From contig RSEE01000120.1 in the NCBI GenBank assembly GCA_003971905.1, positions 1 to 64,000 on the forward strand: a stretch of 64,000 nucleotides of DNA, written 5' to 3'. Every line of letters begins with the position of its first letter. Position 1 is the first letter of the stretch. Shown piece after piece: positions 50,401 to 61,733 of the stretch. The notes beneath the pieces were generated by a model. It searched no databases, was not told the DNA's origin, and saw only the letters and a program-made list of their open reading frames with translations. Source of the stretch: Moniliella sp. 'wahieum'. Lineage: Eukaryota > Basidiomycota > Moniliellomycetes > Moniliellales > Moniliellaceae. The translations under genes and the position numbers were made by a program.

Positions 50401-51072
50401 TGCCTCCGTACCTCGTCATTGGCTCTGACGGTCGCCTAACCGAGTCCAGCACCGCTGAGCCCTCACGCCCCTCGCGCTGGACCAAAAGGCCGCACGATGC
50501 CCCGCCACCTCCCAAGGTGCGCAAGCCCGAGTGGTATGCTGCCCGACGTGCGGCTCAGGCGGCCCATGCCGAGTTGCGTGATGCCTTACGACCAATTTCC
50601 ACCATCCCCACGGCGCCCATTTATGCCTCGGATCCTTTCTCCTGGCCGCTGCTCGGCCGGCTCTCAAAGGTGCCTTGTGAGTGTACCTGATACTCTAATA
50701 TCTTTGCCCTGGGTGAGATGCTGACTGTTTGAATTGCTAGTGACAATGTCCCGTACCGCCGTATTGCGCAAGTTGGCCGCCGTGCCAGAAGCAAAGGCTG
50801 AGGCTGGGTCGGATACTGAGGCACTCGTTGCCGACGATGGGGGCGGGGGAGGGGGAGCGGATGAGACGGACACGCCGGTTGCGGCGTTACATCGGAACAA
50901 TGCACTCGACGGCTCGCCAGAGCAGCTTCTTGATGAGCTCGGTGAACTATCCGACGACGCCATTGAGGATGCGGATGGACGTGCACCTGGTGGGTCGATG
51001 GACATCGACGATGATGATGAGTTTGAGGACGAAGAGTGGGAGGCGGTCGCACTCACCCTGGACCATTTGTAG
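47427..51072 (+). CDS. RAD17: DNA-damage checkpoint clamp loader Rad17 (Rad24-like)
   Basis: Rad17 replaces Rfc1 in a clamp loader that puts the 9-1-1 ring on damaged DNA. Evidence: a Ser/Arg/Pro-rich N-terminus; APMTLSELAVHPAKVGAVHG before the ATPase; Walker A CIRGPTGSGKSALVEAL (~48215); Walker B KLIIVEDLPNLYHKPTRDAF (~48893); and DRLANVWDARTLLGDVRLQ with NPASMTMLKQALRRTV. The family marker LDLWHLVGKVLYNK (~49635) follows, then LFLLDNAPRFTSAHEQ and LLASARIADALSLADAYFG. An acidic C-terminus (DELGELSDDAIEDA, MDIDDDDEFEDEEWE) ends at 51072. One intron, 50677-50740 (64 nt, GTGAGT donor). The frame changes at least six times (near 47530, 48090, 48520, 48780, 49620-49900 and 50280). The start at 47427 (MAIAKSKRSSSVDSPEP) is a guess: it shares frame with the next block but one TAG lies between. 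The arrangement fits Rad17 better than Rfc1-5 or Ctf18. Confidence 0.82.
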
Positions 51073-51605
51073 CCTTGGACTTGAATCGATTGTTGGCTCA
51101 CTGTCTTTGTAGCCTCTAATCTGATTTGCTCGGTGGTTGGGTCCTGTTAGTTCCTACTGATCTGCATTATTGTCTCGTCACTGTTAGTCATTCCCCATCC
51201 ACCACCGGCGACTTCAGGGGAATGCGACTGTCCAAAGCCATAGCTTCGAGGATCGCACGGGTTTGGTAGCAAGTCGCTTCGATTGTGGACCAGCAAAAGT
51301 GACGTCGGTCCATGTGCTGACTGAGTTCAATAGTGTAACCCATCAGATGCACTATACCAGGCACCTTAATCCCCCCAACGTCCCAACACGTCAACGTAAA
51401 CCCTCCCCCCCCAGATGCAGAAGGAACAGTGTTAGATCCTTCCCCAAAATCAACTCCCCGCCCCGGCTGGCATTAGTGTGGCATAACTGAATACTAGACC
51501 ACACGATGCGATAAGAGCGCATCCACGCAAAGCACACCGCCGTTGCGCAGCCTTTCTACTCGGCAATGATCTCTGCACGTCATGCATTGCAACTATACTA
51601 AGTAC
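51073..51605. other. Convergent 3' spacer RAD17 / GDA1
   Basis: AT-richer 3' DNA between two stop codons on opposite strands. No frame with a recognisable feature is seen. Confidence 0.6.
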
Positions 51606-53371
51606 TCACACCCGGCACTGGATGTCAGTCCGCTCGAGGATGGCCAGCTGGGCGCCCAGCGCCCAGCCAAGCTCTGTGCCCGCAATTTTCTTGTCAGTTA
51701 CAACCATATGCTTGTCTGACAGCTCATAGCCGTACTTGAGTAAGGTGTGGAGGTATGTCGTGTCTAAACACGATTCCGGTCGGTCATACAGCTCCTTAAG
51801 TGCATCGGGTACTTTTCTACTGGCCAGCGTGCCGGCCATGACAGTGGATCCTTGCACACGTCCGCCACCAGCGCTCCAAGTTGTTTGACGGTGAATGTAG
51901 GCGTCAGCCCAAGGGGGGCAAGTCGATCATAAAAGTAGGAAAGCGCCACAACTGGGGCGCCCTCTGGTAAGCTCTTGACCAAACTAGGTTGGTACACCCC
52001 AGCAAATGCGCAGGGACCCGTGTCGCAAGGGGTGCTTGTCCAGGACAGTCTCCATCACCGCCGCCACGCTTCGGGCCCAATCGCTGTGCCTTGGAAGACA
52101 TGCGGGGCCAGGGTTGCGCGGCGCACATTGGTCGACGGCGGGCCAGAGGCGACAGTCGCAGAGGGGAGAAGAGTGACGTTCACGCTCTTTACTTGGTTGC
52201 GCGTGAGACAATGATGAGGGACCACTCCCTCGGTACTGGGGCGGTGCGGGTTGCGGGCCTGGGCCAGACCATGGAGGAAGCAGAAAGGGCGTGGGTCGCC
52301 TGGCGCGCTTGCATCAGGCCGTATCCCAGGTACGAGTTTTGGTACAGGACATGGCTTTGCCTGCCAAGTTGGGCAACTCGTAGACATGCGCTCCCGGACG
52401 CATGGCTGCTACTTCAGGACCCGACCCGAGTGTGCGTGGCTCAAAGACAATCTGTGTGCTGGCTCCACCCAAATCCAGCACAGCAGCGGTTGGGGCAGAA
52501 GTATGCGGACCCCCAATGCGACCCAGGAGGTAGTTGACTGTAATCCAGGCATACACTGCCTCCTCAGCCCCGTCCATAATCTCGACCGCATTGTGCCCTG
52601 GTGCATCGGCCAATGGGAATGGGTACCGTGTCGACAACATTTGCCGCACTGCATCAAGAATGTCCTTGGCCTCCTTCTCTCCCGTCAAACGTAGACCCGC
52701 ATAGCTTTCACCGCCACAGGCGTGCACTTGTGCAGGGACACGGAACCCGATCCAACGCCGCATCCATCAGCTCATGCAGGCTCTCGGCTGCCTCGATCGG
52801 CCGGCCAGCGTACTTGCTCAGCCCACCCTTTTTTGCTTTGAATAATTCGTCCTCCAACTCGGGCATCGCTCCCGCCTGCCCCCGGGTCTGAGAGCATGTG
52901 TTGAACTTGTACACATGAATGCGACTTCCTTGGCTGCCGGCATCAATCACCAGCCCGTACCGTACCGCGTCCGACCCGGGACATGCGCTGGTTTCGAGAG
53001 GGTTGGAAGCAAGGCTGGGTCGTTGGCGCACATGGCTCAGCGGATGGCTGTTTGACCATCCCGACCATCCCCCACCGTACCCCCAACCGAAGACACTGCC
53101 TGGCCCACCTGGCTACCCGACCTCGCGAGTGCCCAGATGGACACGAGAAGGAAAGCCCCGATGAGAAAGAGAATTCTCCTGGGCGTAAAGGCAGCACGGA
53201 GACCACGTTGGGTACACGAGGACGGGAGCGATGGGTTGCTCGGTGGCCACTCTGGCTCGCAAGGGGGCTCGGCACACGACCTGGACCGCCGGCTGAGGAG
53301 ACGGGCAAAAAGGGTTGCCGGTCATCGACCGTCTCGAGCTCCATGCTCTCCTGCCTTTCTTTGACCCCCAT
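51606..53371 (-). CDS. GDA1: Golgi guanosine-diphosphatase (GDA1/apyrase family)
   Basis: Gda1 hydrolyses GDP to GMP in the Golgi lumen, allowing GDP-mannose import for mannosylation. It begins at 53371 (MGVKERQESMELETVDDRQP), a short cytosolic tail. A single membrane anchor, ILFLIGAFLLVSIWALA (about 53170-53120), gives type II topology. Apyrase-conserved regions follow in order: VIDAGSQGSRIHVYKFN (ACR1), TAGLRLTGEKEAKDILDAVR (ACR2, once two missing bases are allowed near 52714 and 52746), GAEEAVYAWITVNYLLGRIG (ACR3, catalytic Glu), AVLDLGGASTQIVFEP (ACR4) and APVVALSYFYDRLAPLG (ACR5). The end TELGWALGAQLAILE, stop 51606, is also family-typical. No intron. Other frame changes lie near 53180, 53030, 52335 and 51830. 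GDA1 rather than YND1 because of the N-terminal anchor and the lack of a C-terminal one. Confidence 0.9.
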
Positions 53372-54044
53372 CGGCAAACGCTAGCGGGACCAAGATGGTA
53401 AGAGAGCGACCTCACAACGACGAGCAAACGTGCGGCACAAACGGACGTGCACAGCAGCAAAGGCACAGCCGAAGGGCTGCAGCGAGCAACGACGGCAGAG
53501 ATGGTGGGGTGCCAGGAGCAGTGAGCCTCTCTAGCCGCTGACCCGATGACGCCCTGGTTTGCTCCGAGAGGCACCGCGTGGCAATGGGTTAGTGTGGCTG
53601 GCGGGTCACATGTCATGCACCAGGCTTTTCGGCTTCAGGCTTCAGGCACACATGTGTGAGGCTCAACTCCCTATTCAGGATTGAAACGTTGACCACCGTC
53701 GGTGCTGCAACGCTGGCGATCTTCCGCGTTACGAATCAAATGTTTCGACAAGGCATAGGATTCGAACGTTCAACATTAAATTGCCGCCGCCAAACTGTTT
53801 TGCCGCCAGAAGCGCGAATGATCTTATCGATGCCAAGCCTCGAAGAGCTCGTGAACATGGTCAACATACCTTTTTACTTCTACTTGTACTTACTACAGCA
53901 GCACTTCCACCAGACTGCAGAGATTCGCATGGCTATGTGTACGCAATCAAGACAAAAGGGTGTGGAAACCTCGCCAGTGCACAGCTTCGCTCCAATGGAT
54001 ATATTTAGTTACTAGAGGGCATGTGTGTGGAGATAGCAAGCAGT
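53372..54044. other. Spacer upstream of GDA1
   Basis: Promoter of GDA1 on one side, 3' UTR of the alcohol dehydrogenase on the other. A GGCTTCA direct repeat lies near 53628-53642. An AT-richer + frame (53656-54015) has no motif and is not called. Confidence 0.6.
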
Positions 54045-55073
54045 TTAAAGGGTGGCAGGGTCAAAGACGAAGCGGTACTTGACGTCGCTGTTCTCGAGGC
54101 GCTCCCAGACGTGGTTGATGTCCTTGTAGCTCACCTTCTCGACGGTGGCAGTGATGTTGTGCTTGCCGCAGAAGTCAAGCATCTCCTGGGTCTCCTTGAT
54201 ACCGCCAATGAGCGAACCAGCCAGCATCTTGTTCCCCATCACGAGGCCAGCAGTGTTGAAGTTGGGGGGCCCAAGTGGCCGGCAAGGGCCATGGTGCCGT
54301 GAGGCTTGAGGAGGGCCACGTAGTCAGCCAGGTTGTGGTCGACAGAGATAGTGTCAATGATGATGTCGAACGTGCCAGCTGCCGCCTTCATCTGCTCGGG
54401 ATCAGTGATGATGAGCAGGTTGTCGGCACCGAGGGACTTGGCCTCCTTGCCCTTGGACTCAGAGCGAGACGAGACAGTGACCTCGGCACCCATGGCGTGG
54501 GCAATCTTGATGGCCATGTGGCCCAGACCGCCAAGCCGGCAACGAGGACCTTCTTACCCGGGCCAGCCCCAAAGCGGGCCAACGGAGAGTAGGTGGTAAT
54601 GCCAGCGCACAGGAGAGGGGCAGCGCCAAAGGCGTCAAGGTTCTCAGGCACCTTCAGAACAAAGTCGCCACGAAAGACAATGCTCTGCGAGTAGCCACCA
54701 GCAGTGCGCGAGCCGTCAACACGGTCCTTACTGTTGTACGTCATGGTCGCACCCTCGTGGCAGAACTGTTCCTCGGAGTGGTTGCACTGCTCGCAGTGCT
54801 TGCACGAGTCAACCATGCAGCCAACGCCGACGTAGTCCCCCTTCTTGTACCGAGGGTCGCGCGATTCGGTCACGCGGCCCACAATCTCGTGGCCACAATG
54901 ACAGGGTATTGGATGGGGCCCCAGTCGCCACGGCAGTGTGGAGGTCATGCAGAAACCGGAAGCAGTGATGTCAATCGCCACATCGTTCTCACGCAAGTCG
55001 CGGCGTTCGATGGTGCCAGGGACAGAGGGCCGGTGGCATCGTTGACCTGGTAGACCTTGACAGTGGTGGGCAT
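54045..55073 (-). CDS. Zinc-dependent NADP(H) alcohol dehydrogenase (CAD/ADH6 family)
   Basis: A medium-chain dehydrogenase that interconverts aldehydes and alcohols; the cinnamyl-alcohol-dehydrogenase branch prefers NADPH. Start at 55073 (MPTTVKVYQVND). The catalytic-zinc region is GFCHDLHTA, then GHEIVGRVTE. The structural zinc loop is complete, SCKHCEQCNHSEEQFC (four Cys). AGGYSQSIVF and APLLCAGITTYSPL are family motifs. The Rossmann loop reads GLGGLGHMAIKIAHAMGAEV after one missing G near 54536, followed by VSSRSESK, whose Ser/Arg after the second strand suits NADPH. The C-terminus is AGSLIGGIKETQEMLDFCGK to stop 54045. About 340 residues, no intron. Further frame changes lie near 55030 (missing G), 54950-54900 (two or three around the catalytic zinc) and 54265. 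The substrate cannot be told. Confidence 0.9.
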
Positions 55074-55382
55074 GATGGCTGTGGGGGATAATAGGTCAGT
55101 CGCGCCCGACAATACCATCAAGATGGCCCGTTTTGAAATGGAATCGGATCAACGACTACTATGGAGAAACAAACAGAAGAGTGGAGAGGCTTGTTGGGGG
55201 GGTGGACGAAGAGGCGATGGTCTGTCGCCGCGTGGTATTTATACCTCGTGTGCCCAAGAGGATGGGAAGAGATGTCGTGTGTTGAATATTGAATGTTGCT
55301 GGAGGGGGGCATGCTAGCGCTGTGCATCCATGAACGTCACGCGTCATGAACAACAGAGGAAGTTTTCAGGATGCATGATGAT

Positions 55383-55449
55383 GGTGACCGGTGACCGGCG
55401 AATGCCGCATGATAGTGACCGAGTGACTAGTGACTAGGTGACTAGGTGA
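55383..55449. repeat. GGTGACC / GTGACTAG tandem arrays
   Basis: GGTGACC x2 (55383-55396) is followed by four 7-9 bp units of the GTGACTAG type (55413-55449). The first is the reverse complement of the TCACCGG array 300 bases downstream. Confidence 0.85.
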
Positions 55450-55686
55450 CTGGGACCACCCACCGTGCCGGTGATTGATGGCCGCGACCGGTCGCCAACC
55501 ACCGAACACCCATTCTGTCGACTAGTGATCATCACTAGTCGGCTTCGGCCGCAACCATCATTTTGATCCGCAGAGGTAGCCCCGGATCGGGGAGAACAGG
55601 AGAACCAGAAGGAGTGAAGCGTAAAGCTTGAAGCCACCCTGAGCCTGAGCTCAGCTGGCTTGAGCCACGGTCCCAGATTCTCATTC

Positions 55687-55707
55687 TCACCGGTCACCGG
55701 TCACCGG
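55687..55707. repeat. TCACCGG heptamer array, 3 copies
   Basis: Three perfect tandem copies; another partial copy lies at 55716-55722 and a pair at 56002-56016. With 55383-55396 it forms an inverted pair. Confidence 0.9.
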
Positions 55708-56082
55708 CCACTGATCACCGGTTTACGTTTTACCGGCGGCCAAGTCGTCAACTCGTAACGCGCGTAACGTGTAACAGCATCCAGAAGTCCCAAGGTGGCT
55801 CTCGAACAGTGCCAGGCCGCACTGCGCCACCGCCGCGGCTGCGTTACGCGTCGCGTTATATCTGCTGACGCTGACGCGCGCTAACGTCTAACGCTGACGC
55901 TCTGATGCATGATGCATGATGTCTGGTTGACGTTTAGGCCGTTTAGGTCTTAGATCTTTGAGTTGCAGCAGGCCGCAGCTTGCCGCTTGCAGCGGCCTCA
56001 GGTCACCGGTCACCGTCCGGAGCTTCAGAGCTCCCACAGTCATGCTTTGCTTCACTTTCAAATTTCAATCCCACGACTCCTG

Positions 56083-56103
56083 CATCATGCATCATGCATC
56101 ATG
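56083..56103. repeat. CATCATG heptamer array, 3 copies
   Basis: Three perfect copies followed by a broken fourth (CACATCATG). It is identical to the array at 627-647. Confidence 0.92.
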
Positions 56104-56204
56104 CACATCATGCCCTCAGACGTATGCATCATCGATCCTCCGCATCGGCCTCACTCGATACCGAGTAAGCTAGTAACCAACCCAGTGCCGTGAAAATGTG
56201 CGAT

Positions 56205-56260
56205 GCATCCGATGCATCGTGCTGCATGATGCATGATGCATAATCGATGATCATGCACGT
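56205..56260. repeat. GATGCATC / GCATGAT repeat cluster
   Basis: Palindromic GATGCATC occurs twice (56202-56218) and is followed by two CATGATG units and TAATCGATGATCATGC. The whole stretch is a mosaic of ATGCAT palindromes. Confidence 0.8.
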
Positions 56261-56316
56261 CAGCGCACTGTCACATGTCTGGGCACATCCCCTGTCCCAT
56301 GACCCTGGGGCCTAAG

Positions 56317-56337
56317 CCTTAGGCCTTAGGCCTTAGG
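56317..56337. repeat. CCTTAGG heptamer array, 3 copies
   Basis: Three perfect tandem copies, preceded by CCTAAG. Single or double copies lie near 40321-40332 and 11468. Confidence 0.9.
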
Positions 56338-56702
56338 AAAACAAACGTTTACGTTTACGTTCACCGTTTGACCCGTTTATCGCCGTAAGCTGATAATGTG
56401 TAAGCGCGTAAACGGATCACGCATTGCACATCAAGTATCATACATATCATGCATCATGCACCACGTCAAGGCCCAAGCTCCAAGCTACCTGCCTGTCGTG
56501 CATGTTACCTGACAGCTCGGCGCCAGTAGCCATGCAGTTACGAAAGCGAAGGTCAAAGCACTGATGGCTCAGTCTGAGTGTTTCTTCGTCGAGCTTCGCC
56601 GCAGGTGGAGCATCTGCCACTGTGGCTGGTGTGCGGGGTCCTGAGCCGCGTGCTAGGCAAACCGCCATTGGACGTTGAAGCGCTGATGCATGCCGTGTGA
56701 CA

Positions 56703-56727
56703 TGTGATGCATGATGCATGCATGATG
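56703..56727. repeat. CATGATG heptamer cluster
   Basis: The GTGATGCATGATGCATGCAT cluster continues the CATCATG family on the other strand. Confidence 0.85.
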
Positions 56728-57271
56728 CTTGAAGCGTATAAGACAGTGTGGCGTATTGGGCGATCGAAGGCGGGCAGGAGAGGCGTTTTTTTTGCGGGGA
56801 TATGTAGCAACCAGAACGAGAGAGCTACACGGTAAGAGGAAGCTACTGCTTGCTAGTTTAATTCGGAGTCCGCGGAGCCTCTTCGCTGGGGCTATATTAG
56901 GGACGAGGAGACCATCACCGGGGCCTACGGCCCGGTCAGCTGAGGCTTCGCCCCAGCTTGGTGCCGCGTCGCCACCGTAGCCACCGCTCCCCCTGTCTAC
57001 CGTTCCACGCTGGAACCCAAAGTAATATCACCGTTATACTTGCTGGTGGCTGGAGTGGCTCTGGCTGCCACGCCGCCGGCGGTTTCCGGCGGTTTACGTG
57101 AGAGACATATGTAAAAGTGTGCATGGGCGTTTCCCGTTTTTTTATCTAGTTTTTTAAGTGGCTGACCAAGTGGCGTAGCGACTTGTGAGTCCGAAAGGGC
57201 ACCACGAGACATGGGGAAGTCGATCACCGTCGCAAAACACTGGGCAATCCTGCAATAAAAGGTTTGTGGAC

Positions 57272-57387
57272 TATATTCCCCACCTCCCACATCTTTGTCA
57301 ATCCATATACACAGTATATATTCCCCACCTCCCACATCTTTGTCAATCCATATACACAGTAATCTTTGTCAATCCATATACACAGTA
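57272..57387. repeat. 45-bp tandem repeat, 2.6 copies
   Basis: Two perfect 45-bp units start at 57272 and 57317, and a third, 5'-truncated copy of 26 bp runs 57362-57387. The unit contains ATCTTTGTCAATCCATATAC. The array lies at the edge where the DNA becomes AT-richer. Confidence 0.92.
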
Positions 57388-58235
57388 TAGAGGCAAACGC
57401 TCTTCTGTTTTGCTTTTTCGTTTGCTCTCCACCGTTTCGCCCCTCAGCTTTCTATCTTGCTTCAGCTCCACCTTGCCAATAACTGCTGTAGGTGTTCGGT
57501 TATAATTTTCTTGTAACAAGTCTCTCCGTGGATTTTTTTCTTGTAACATCCACACTGCAAAAGTGTTACAGGCTGCTGATGGTAGTATACTTGAGGCAGC
57601 ACTGGGCACACGAAAGCGTATCCTGCTGTGTCGCGATGACGGTAAAAGACGTATTGCTTAAAATAGGGCAGTATAAGAGCCTCATCGCGGCACGTATATA
57701 ACAATCACTACCGCATATATGGTACACCCACACGTATATAAAAAAGAGAGATAGAAAATGGGTTCGTCCCAAAAGGTATCTCGCATAGCACCAGCACCAC
57801 AAACGGGAGGGGGGCACGGCTCATCGACACGCAGAATCATGATCATTCACTCTATAATCGTGTTTCTTCCTGATTTTCTGTCACTATTCAGGCTATTTCT
57901 TTGCCGCCAACTGATCGCTAAACGAGACTGGACCGCATAGATCTGTAGGGCTCGAATATGTCTCATTCAGACTTTGGCTATTGCCATGGTACACAGGGGT
58001 AAGAGAAAAACATCAACACATTCAATGGGCACATAGGGGCTGAAGACCACAATCTCATAAAACAAATGAATACCCGAGAAGCAATATGGGATGAGGAGAA
58101 TAGAGGCGAGAAATGCGAAAAGGACGCGTATAACATGCACTGTATCGGTGTTGTACAGCACCAGGGGGACAAGACTTTCTTCGGCCATTCCTCCGCTCAT
58201 GATGCAATGAGAGTAGGGAAAAGAAATGGACGTTA

Positions 58236-60233
58236 TTAACCGTTATTACTTGGACCGCAACATGTTGGTGCGCCATGGCCAGTGGAGCGAGCCAGGTGGA
58301 TGTACCATATCTTAGTCACAGCAGAGTTGCAAAACGTGATGCTCCTTTCTCCCATCGCTTTGTCGTCCCCTTTTTGTTGGGGAAGGAAGACAGAAATGGA
58401 ACTTGTCCCTGTTGATGAGCCACTAGACGCGGAGGAAACCAAGTTGTATTGGGGTTTATGGGAGTGGAACACGCAGCCTCGGATATCCAATATCTGCCAT
58501 TGATCGTGTAGATCAACAGGCGAGTAGAATACCAATCCGTTGTCAAACAAAACTGTAAGCAACGGATATTCTCTCCCAGCTTCTTCATCGAACGGCATGC
58601 TTGTCCATTCCGCAAGGTGAGGATGGCCGAGCTTCCGGTGCATTTTCCGGGGATATGGCGCAACTGTCCATCAATTTCTTGAGAAACTCGGCGGCCTCAT
58701 TAAAGGTCATAAAATTGCCCTTTGACCCTGGTAGGGCAGGGAGGACTTGTTCAACGTGACGGATCTGTTCAGAGATGTTCTCCTGGAGAGAATAGTCATC
58801 TCCTGCATGGCAATGTATGGACGTGTTGCAGACCGGCATGACGACACGACTGATTGGGTGGACATCCGATGAACGACCGCTCGCGGGATCCACTGTTGGG
58901 GTAAACTCCTTTTCTGGCAATGAGAACACCGGTCTTTTGGAGTTGTCTTCATCTAATCCGAGTCGTGCCAAAAGATTTTGCACCGTCTCGGGCTGGATAG
59001 GAAGCGGGGGCAGGGGGTAGGCTGGAGGGGTGAGAGAGTAGGAAGTGTGTATCTGTTCTGTACCGTTGAGAACGATACACCATTCGGGCTGCTTTCAACT
59101 GATGAAGGGGCGGAGGTTATACGGAGTGACTCTGGTTGAGCCTTGCCTTGAACCCGACGGAACCCCTGTCGGCTCGTACGCAGTGAATCCTCCTCTCGCC
59201 CCACCCTAGAGACAGGTCTGGATTGGGATCTTGCGGAGCTGTGAAGGGAGTTCCGGAAGGTTTCGGATCCGGGGGGTGGAGAGGTTTCCAGAGGGGATCC
59301 CGTAGTCTTTGTTGCACGCACTGTACCAGATGACTCAATGGCCAAACCCGTCCGCATCCTCTGAAGAGGATTATGGGAATTCTTGTGTATTTCCTTGTGA
59401 CCGCATGACGTGCAAGAAGGATCTTCTTCAGAGACGTGGGAGAATAGGCATTCGGTGCATACTTCACAAAGATGCACCTGGGGTTCGGCCCGTTGGACCG
59501 AATCCAGAGGATAAATCGCGGGGAGGCTTGCGGCGCTTCTCTTGTGAGAGTAGGTCTGTGTTCGACACAACGAATAAGATGTTGGGGAGCATCGTACCAT
59601 GTCTGGGGTAAGACTCCCATTGGTTTTAATACCTGCGGCAGAAAGGCAATGATGGTCCGTTTGAACTGAGAGCATCTGTCGCTCTTCGTTCCTGGCACTC
59701 GATATGGATGACAGAGTGGTGACTGCGTCGCATGACTTAGTTGTCCTGTGCCCCAGCAAGCAGCCACGCAAACTGGAGGGATAGGGCTTCCTGCCCGTTA
59801 TCATCCCCTTCGGAGGAGGAAGCAATGATTGGTTGGTGTTCAATGAAGCGAAGAACGCAGTTTGGGGAGACTGCCCCGTTTGGACCGCGTTCGTTGTCAT
59901 AATGCTGTCTTCCGCCATGCGTTGGGTCCTCTTGGCTGGATAATGAGTAGCGGGAGAGAAGAAAGAGGTGGAAGGACGTTCTCCCCAATAAGTCCTAGAT
60001 GAAGCACTTGAACTCAAGCCGAGTCGCTTGTCTTCGTCATTGGTATTATGGGGAGGAGCGAAGAGACAGGGTGGTCCATTGGGGATGTTCCGAGTGCGAG
60101 TACCTGAGCAGCATGTTTGAGGAGAGATGTTGCCCTCTGCCGCTGATGCTGGGGAGGGGTGTTTATTGCTGGACAACTGCTTGGGTACGACGTACGACTG
60201 CTTGCTCCCGCGGACGAAGTCCGAGGTGAACAA
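58236..60233 (-). CDS. Unrecognised Ser/Pro-rich gene in AT-richer DNA, possible PH-like C-terminus
   Basis: No known family is recognised. A 426-codon frame (60233-58953) is rich in Ser, Thr and Pro and contains a cysteine cluster CEVCTECLFSHVSEEDPSCT-SCGH (about 59475-59400) that could hold zinc. In the next frame follow VQNLLARLGLDEDNSKRPVF and FMTFNEAAEFLKKLMDSCAI; in the third, PLLTVLFDNGLVFYSPVDLH, DQWQILDIRGCVFH and SITFCNSAVTKIWYIHLA, stop 58236. The last block has the strand pattern and final Trp helix expected of a PH-like domain, a weak inference. Two frame changes (near 59010 in C runs, near 58640) match the error pattern elsewhere, so I treat it as one gene. The true start may lie upstream of 60233. 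GC is near 50%, below the neighbouring genes. Confidence 0.55.
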
Positions 60234-61733
60234 GAATCACTGGTGGAAGAGAGAGGGTGCCATACTCTCCATGAGGCATGGGTGGAAGAAGACGTTGTTG
60301 CTGAGAAGAGGGGGCTGGGACGAGGGGCTGATGAAGAAGACGAAGGGAAAAGCGACACCGAGAACGGCAAAATGACTGCTGGAGAGATATGAGGTGAAGG
60401 TGGTGAGAGAAGTGGAGTGAAATGAGGAAGAGGGCAAGGCAAATATACGCGAGAGAAATGATAAGAGCCTCTTCTCTTTGTGCCTGGCGTTTAATGGTTT
60501 TGAGGAAAAATACGGCCGGAGGGGAGGACAGCACACAGGTGTGTGGGAATCCATCAGAGCCGGTATCCTTTTGGTGTGTATCCTTTCTTCAGACCACAAT
60601 TGCGACAACCCCCCTCGTATTATAGCCCCCTCTGTTCAGTATTCTCTTGACTACTAACAACTGTAACATATGACTAGTGACTAGTTACGCTTCTTTTTCC
60701 AGACCGTCACAAACCGTATCGTTACTAATTGCCTATGTGGAAGGGGTATTTTGATTTTGTTGAATGCTTCTCTCCGTGTAGTTGTGTTGGTCGCAAAAGA
60801 GAGGCGTGATACATTAAATGTGGTAGTACGTGGCAAAAGGCCAGTCGCTGTAGTGATTTCGCGTTTCACTCACCTAGTTAGTATATACTGCCAAGCACCA
60901 ATCCCTTTCCAGCAAAAGATGTTTTCAGTTGCCTGTGTGATATACACATGCAGACCACACAATACAAGAGAAACGCAACTTCTACTTAGATCATTATGCA
61001 GCTTAGCTATACAGAAGCTTATAACCCCTAATAACAAGCTTCACTGGCACCCTGCCGGACGACTGAGAGAGTTTTGGGACTATCAACATTGGGGATACGC
61101 TCTTCAAGTTGTCCAAGCTGCATGAGCCATGAGTGCATGAGCGCCTTGAGCAGTAGCTTGAGCAGGGCCTGCAGCTTTGGCAGCTGCACGGCAAGAAAAC
61201 CCCCATTTTAATTATTTCTTGGTCTCCTTACTATATGATTACAGTGGCCAAAAAAGAACAAGGGCTCTTCTGTCGTTTGTTGAGAGCGCGGGCAGAGATG
61301 GATATGCGATGGGTATAGGAGACAAGGAAGTCCGGCCGCAAACGGTTTGATGGTCGCGAAGAGATAGTATGAAGTGCGACGGATATGTGGCGGAAGCTGA
61401 GGACGCCCGCGCAGGCGGAGGCCTTGATGTCGAGGCTATAGGAGCGTACTGAACGCCTCTGTAAGTGCGGATGGTAAGCGACTGAGTAAAAATGCACGCC
61501 TTCAATCGTTCAAACGAGGCCAGATGGTCTGTGCGCGATCAGTTCAACTTGGGATTGATATTGCAAGAGCTAACGCCTGCTTGGGGTTATAAGTGCACCG
61601 CGGGCTGGCTAGGCTGGCTGTTGTACTGCGCCACAAGTGCGCCACACACATGCAGTGTCTCCTCAAGCTTCACGGACACCTTCGCCGCATCGCCGCCGCT
61701 TTCATCACCACCACATCTGCTCGATCTTGGATC
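60234..61733. other. Divergent spacer, AT-richer
   Basis: Contains the likely 5' part or promoter of the unrecognised gene (60234-60620, with open but motif-free frames), TGACTAG x2 (60671-60684) and the LAT1 promoter. An in-frame ATG at 61650 could extend LAT1 by 28 codons. No other gene is supported. Confidence 0.55.

Larger units (their letters stand above)
55074..58235. other. 3.2-kb repeat-rich spacer
   Basis: The densest repeat region of the window. The first ~250 bases should be the dehydrogenase promoter (TATTTATAC near 55236). Then come GGTGACC/GTGACTAG arrays (55383-55449), TCACCGG x3 (55687-55707), TGACGC/TAACGC runs (55745-55895), CATCATG arrays (55903-55921, 56083-56103, 56205-56260, 56436-56460, 56703-56727), CCTTAGG x3 (56317-56337), GTTTAC repeats (56347-56365) and a 45-bp tandem repeat (57272-57387). 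GC falls after about 57000. No gene is supported. Confidence 0.6.

Noticed and set aside
53656-54015. 119-codon plus-strand frame upstream of GDA1
   Set aside because: No ATG at its start, no motif, AT-richer spacer composition, and it overlaps the expected GDA1 promoter.
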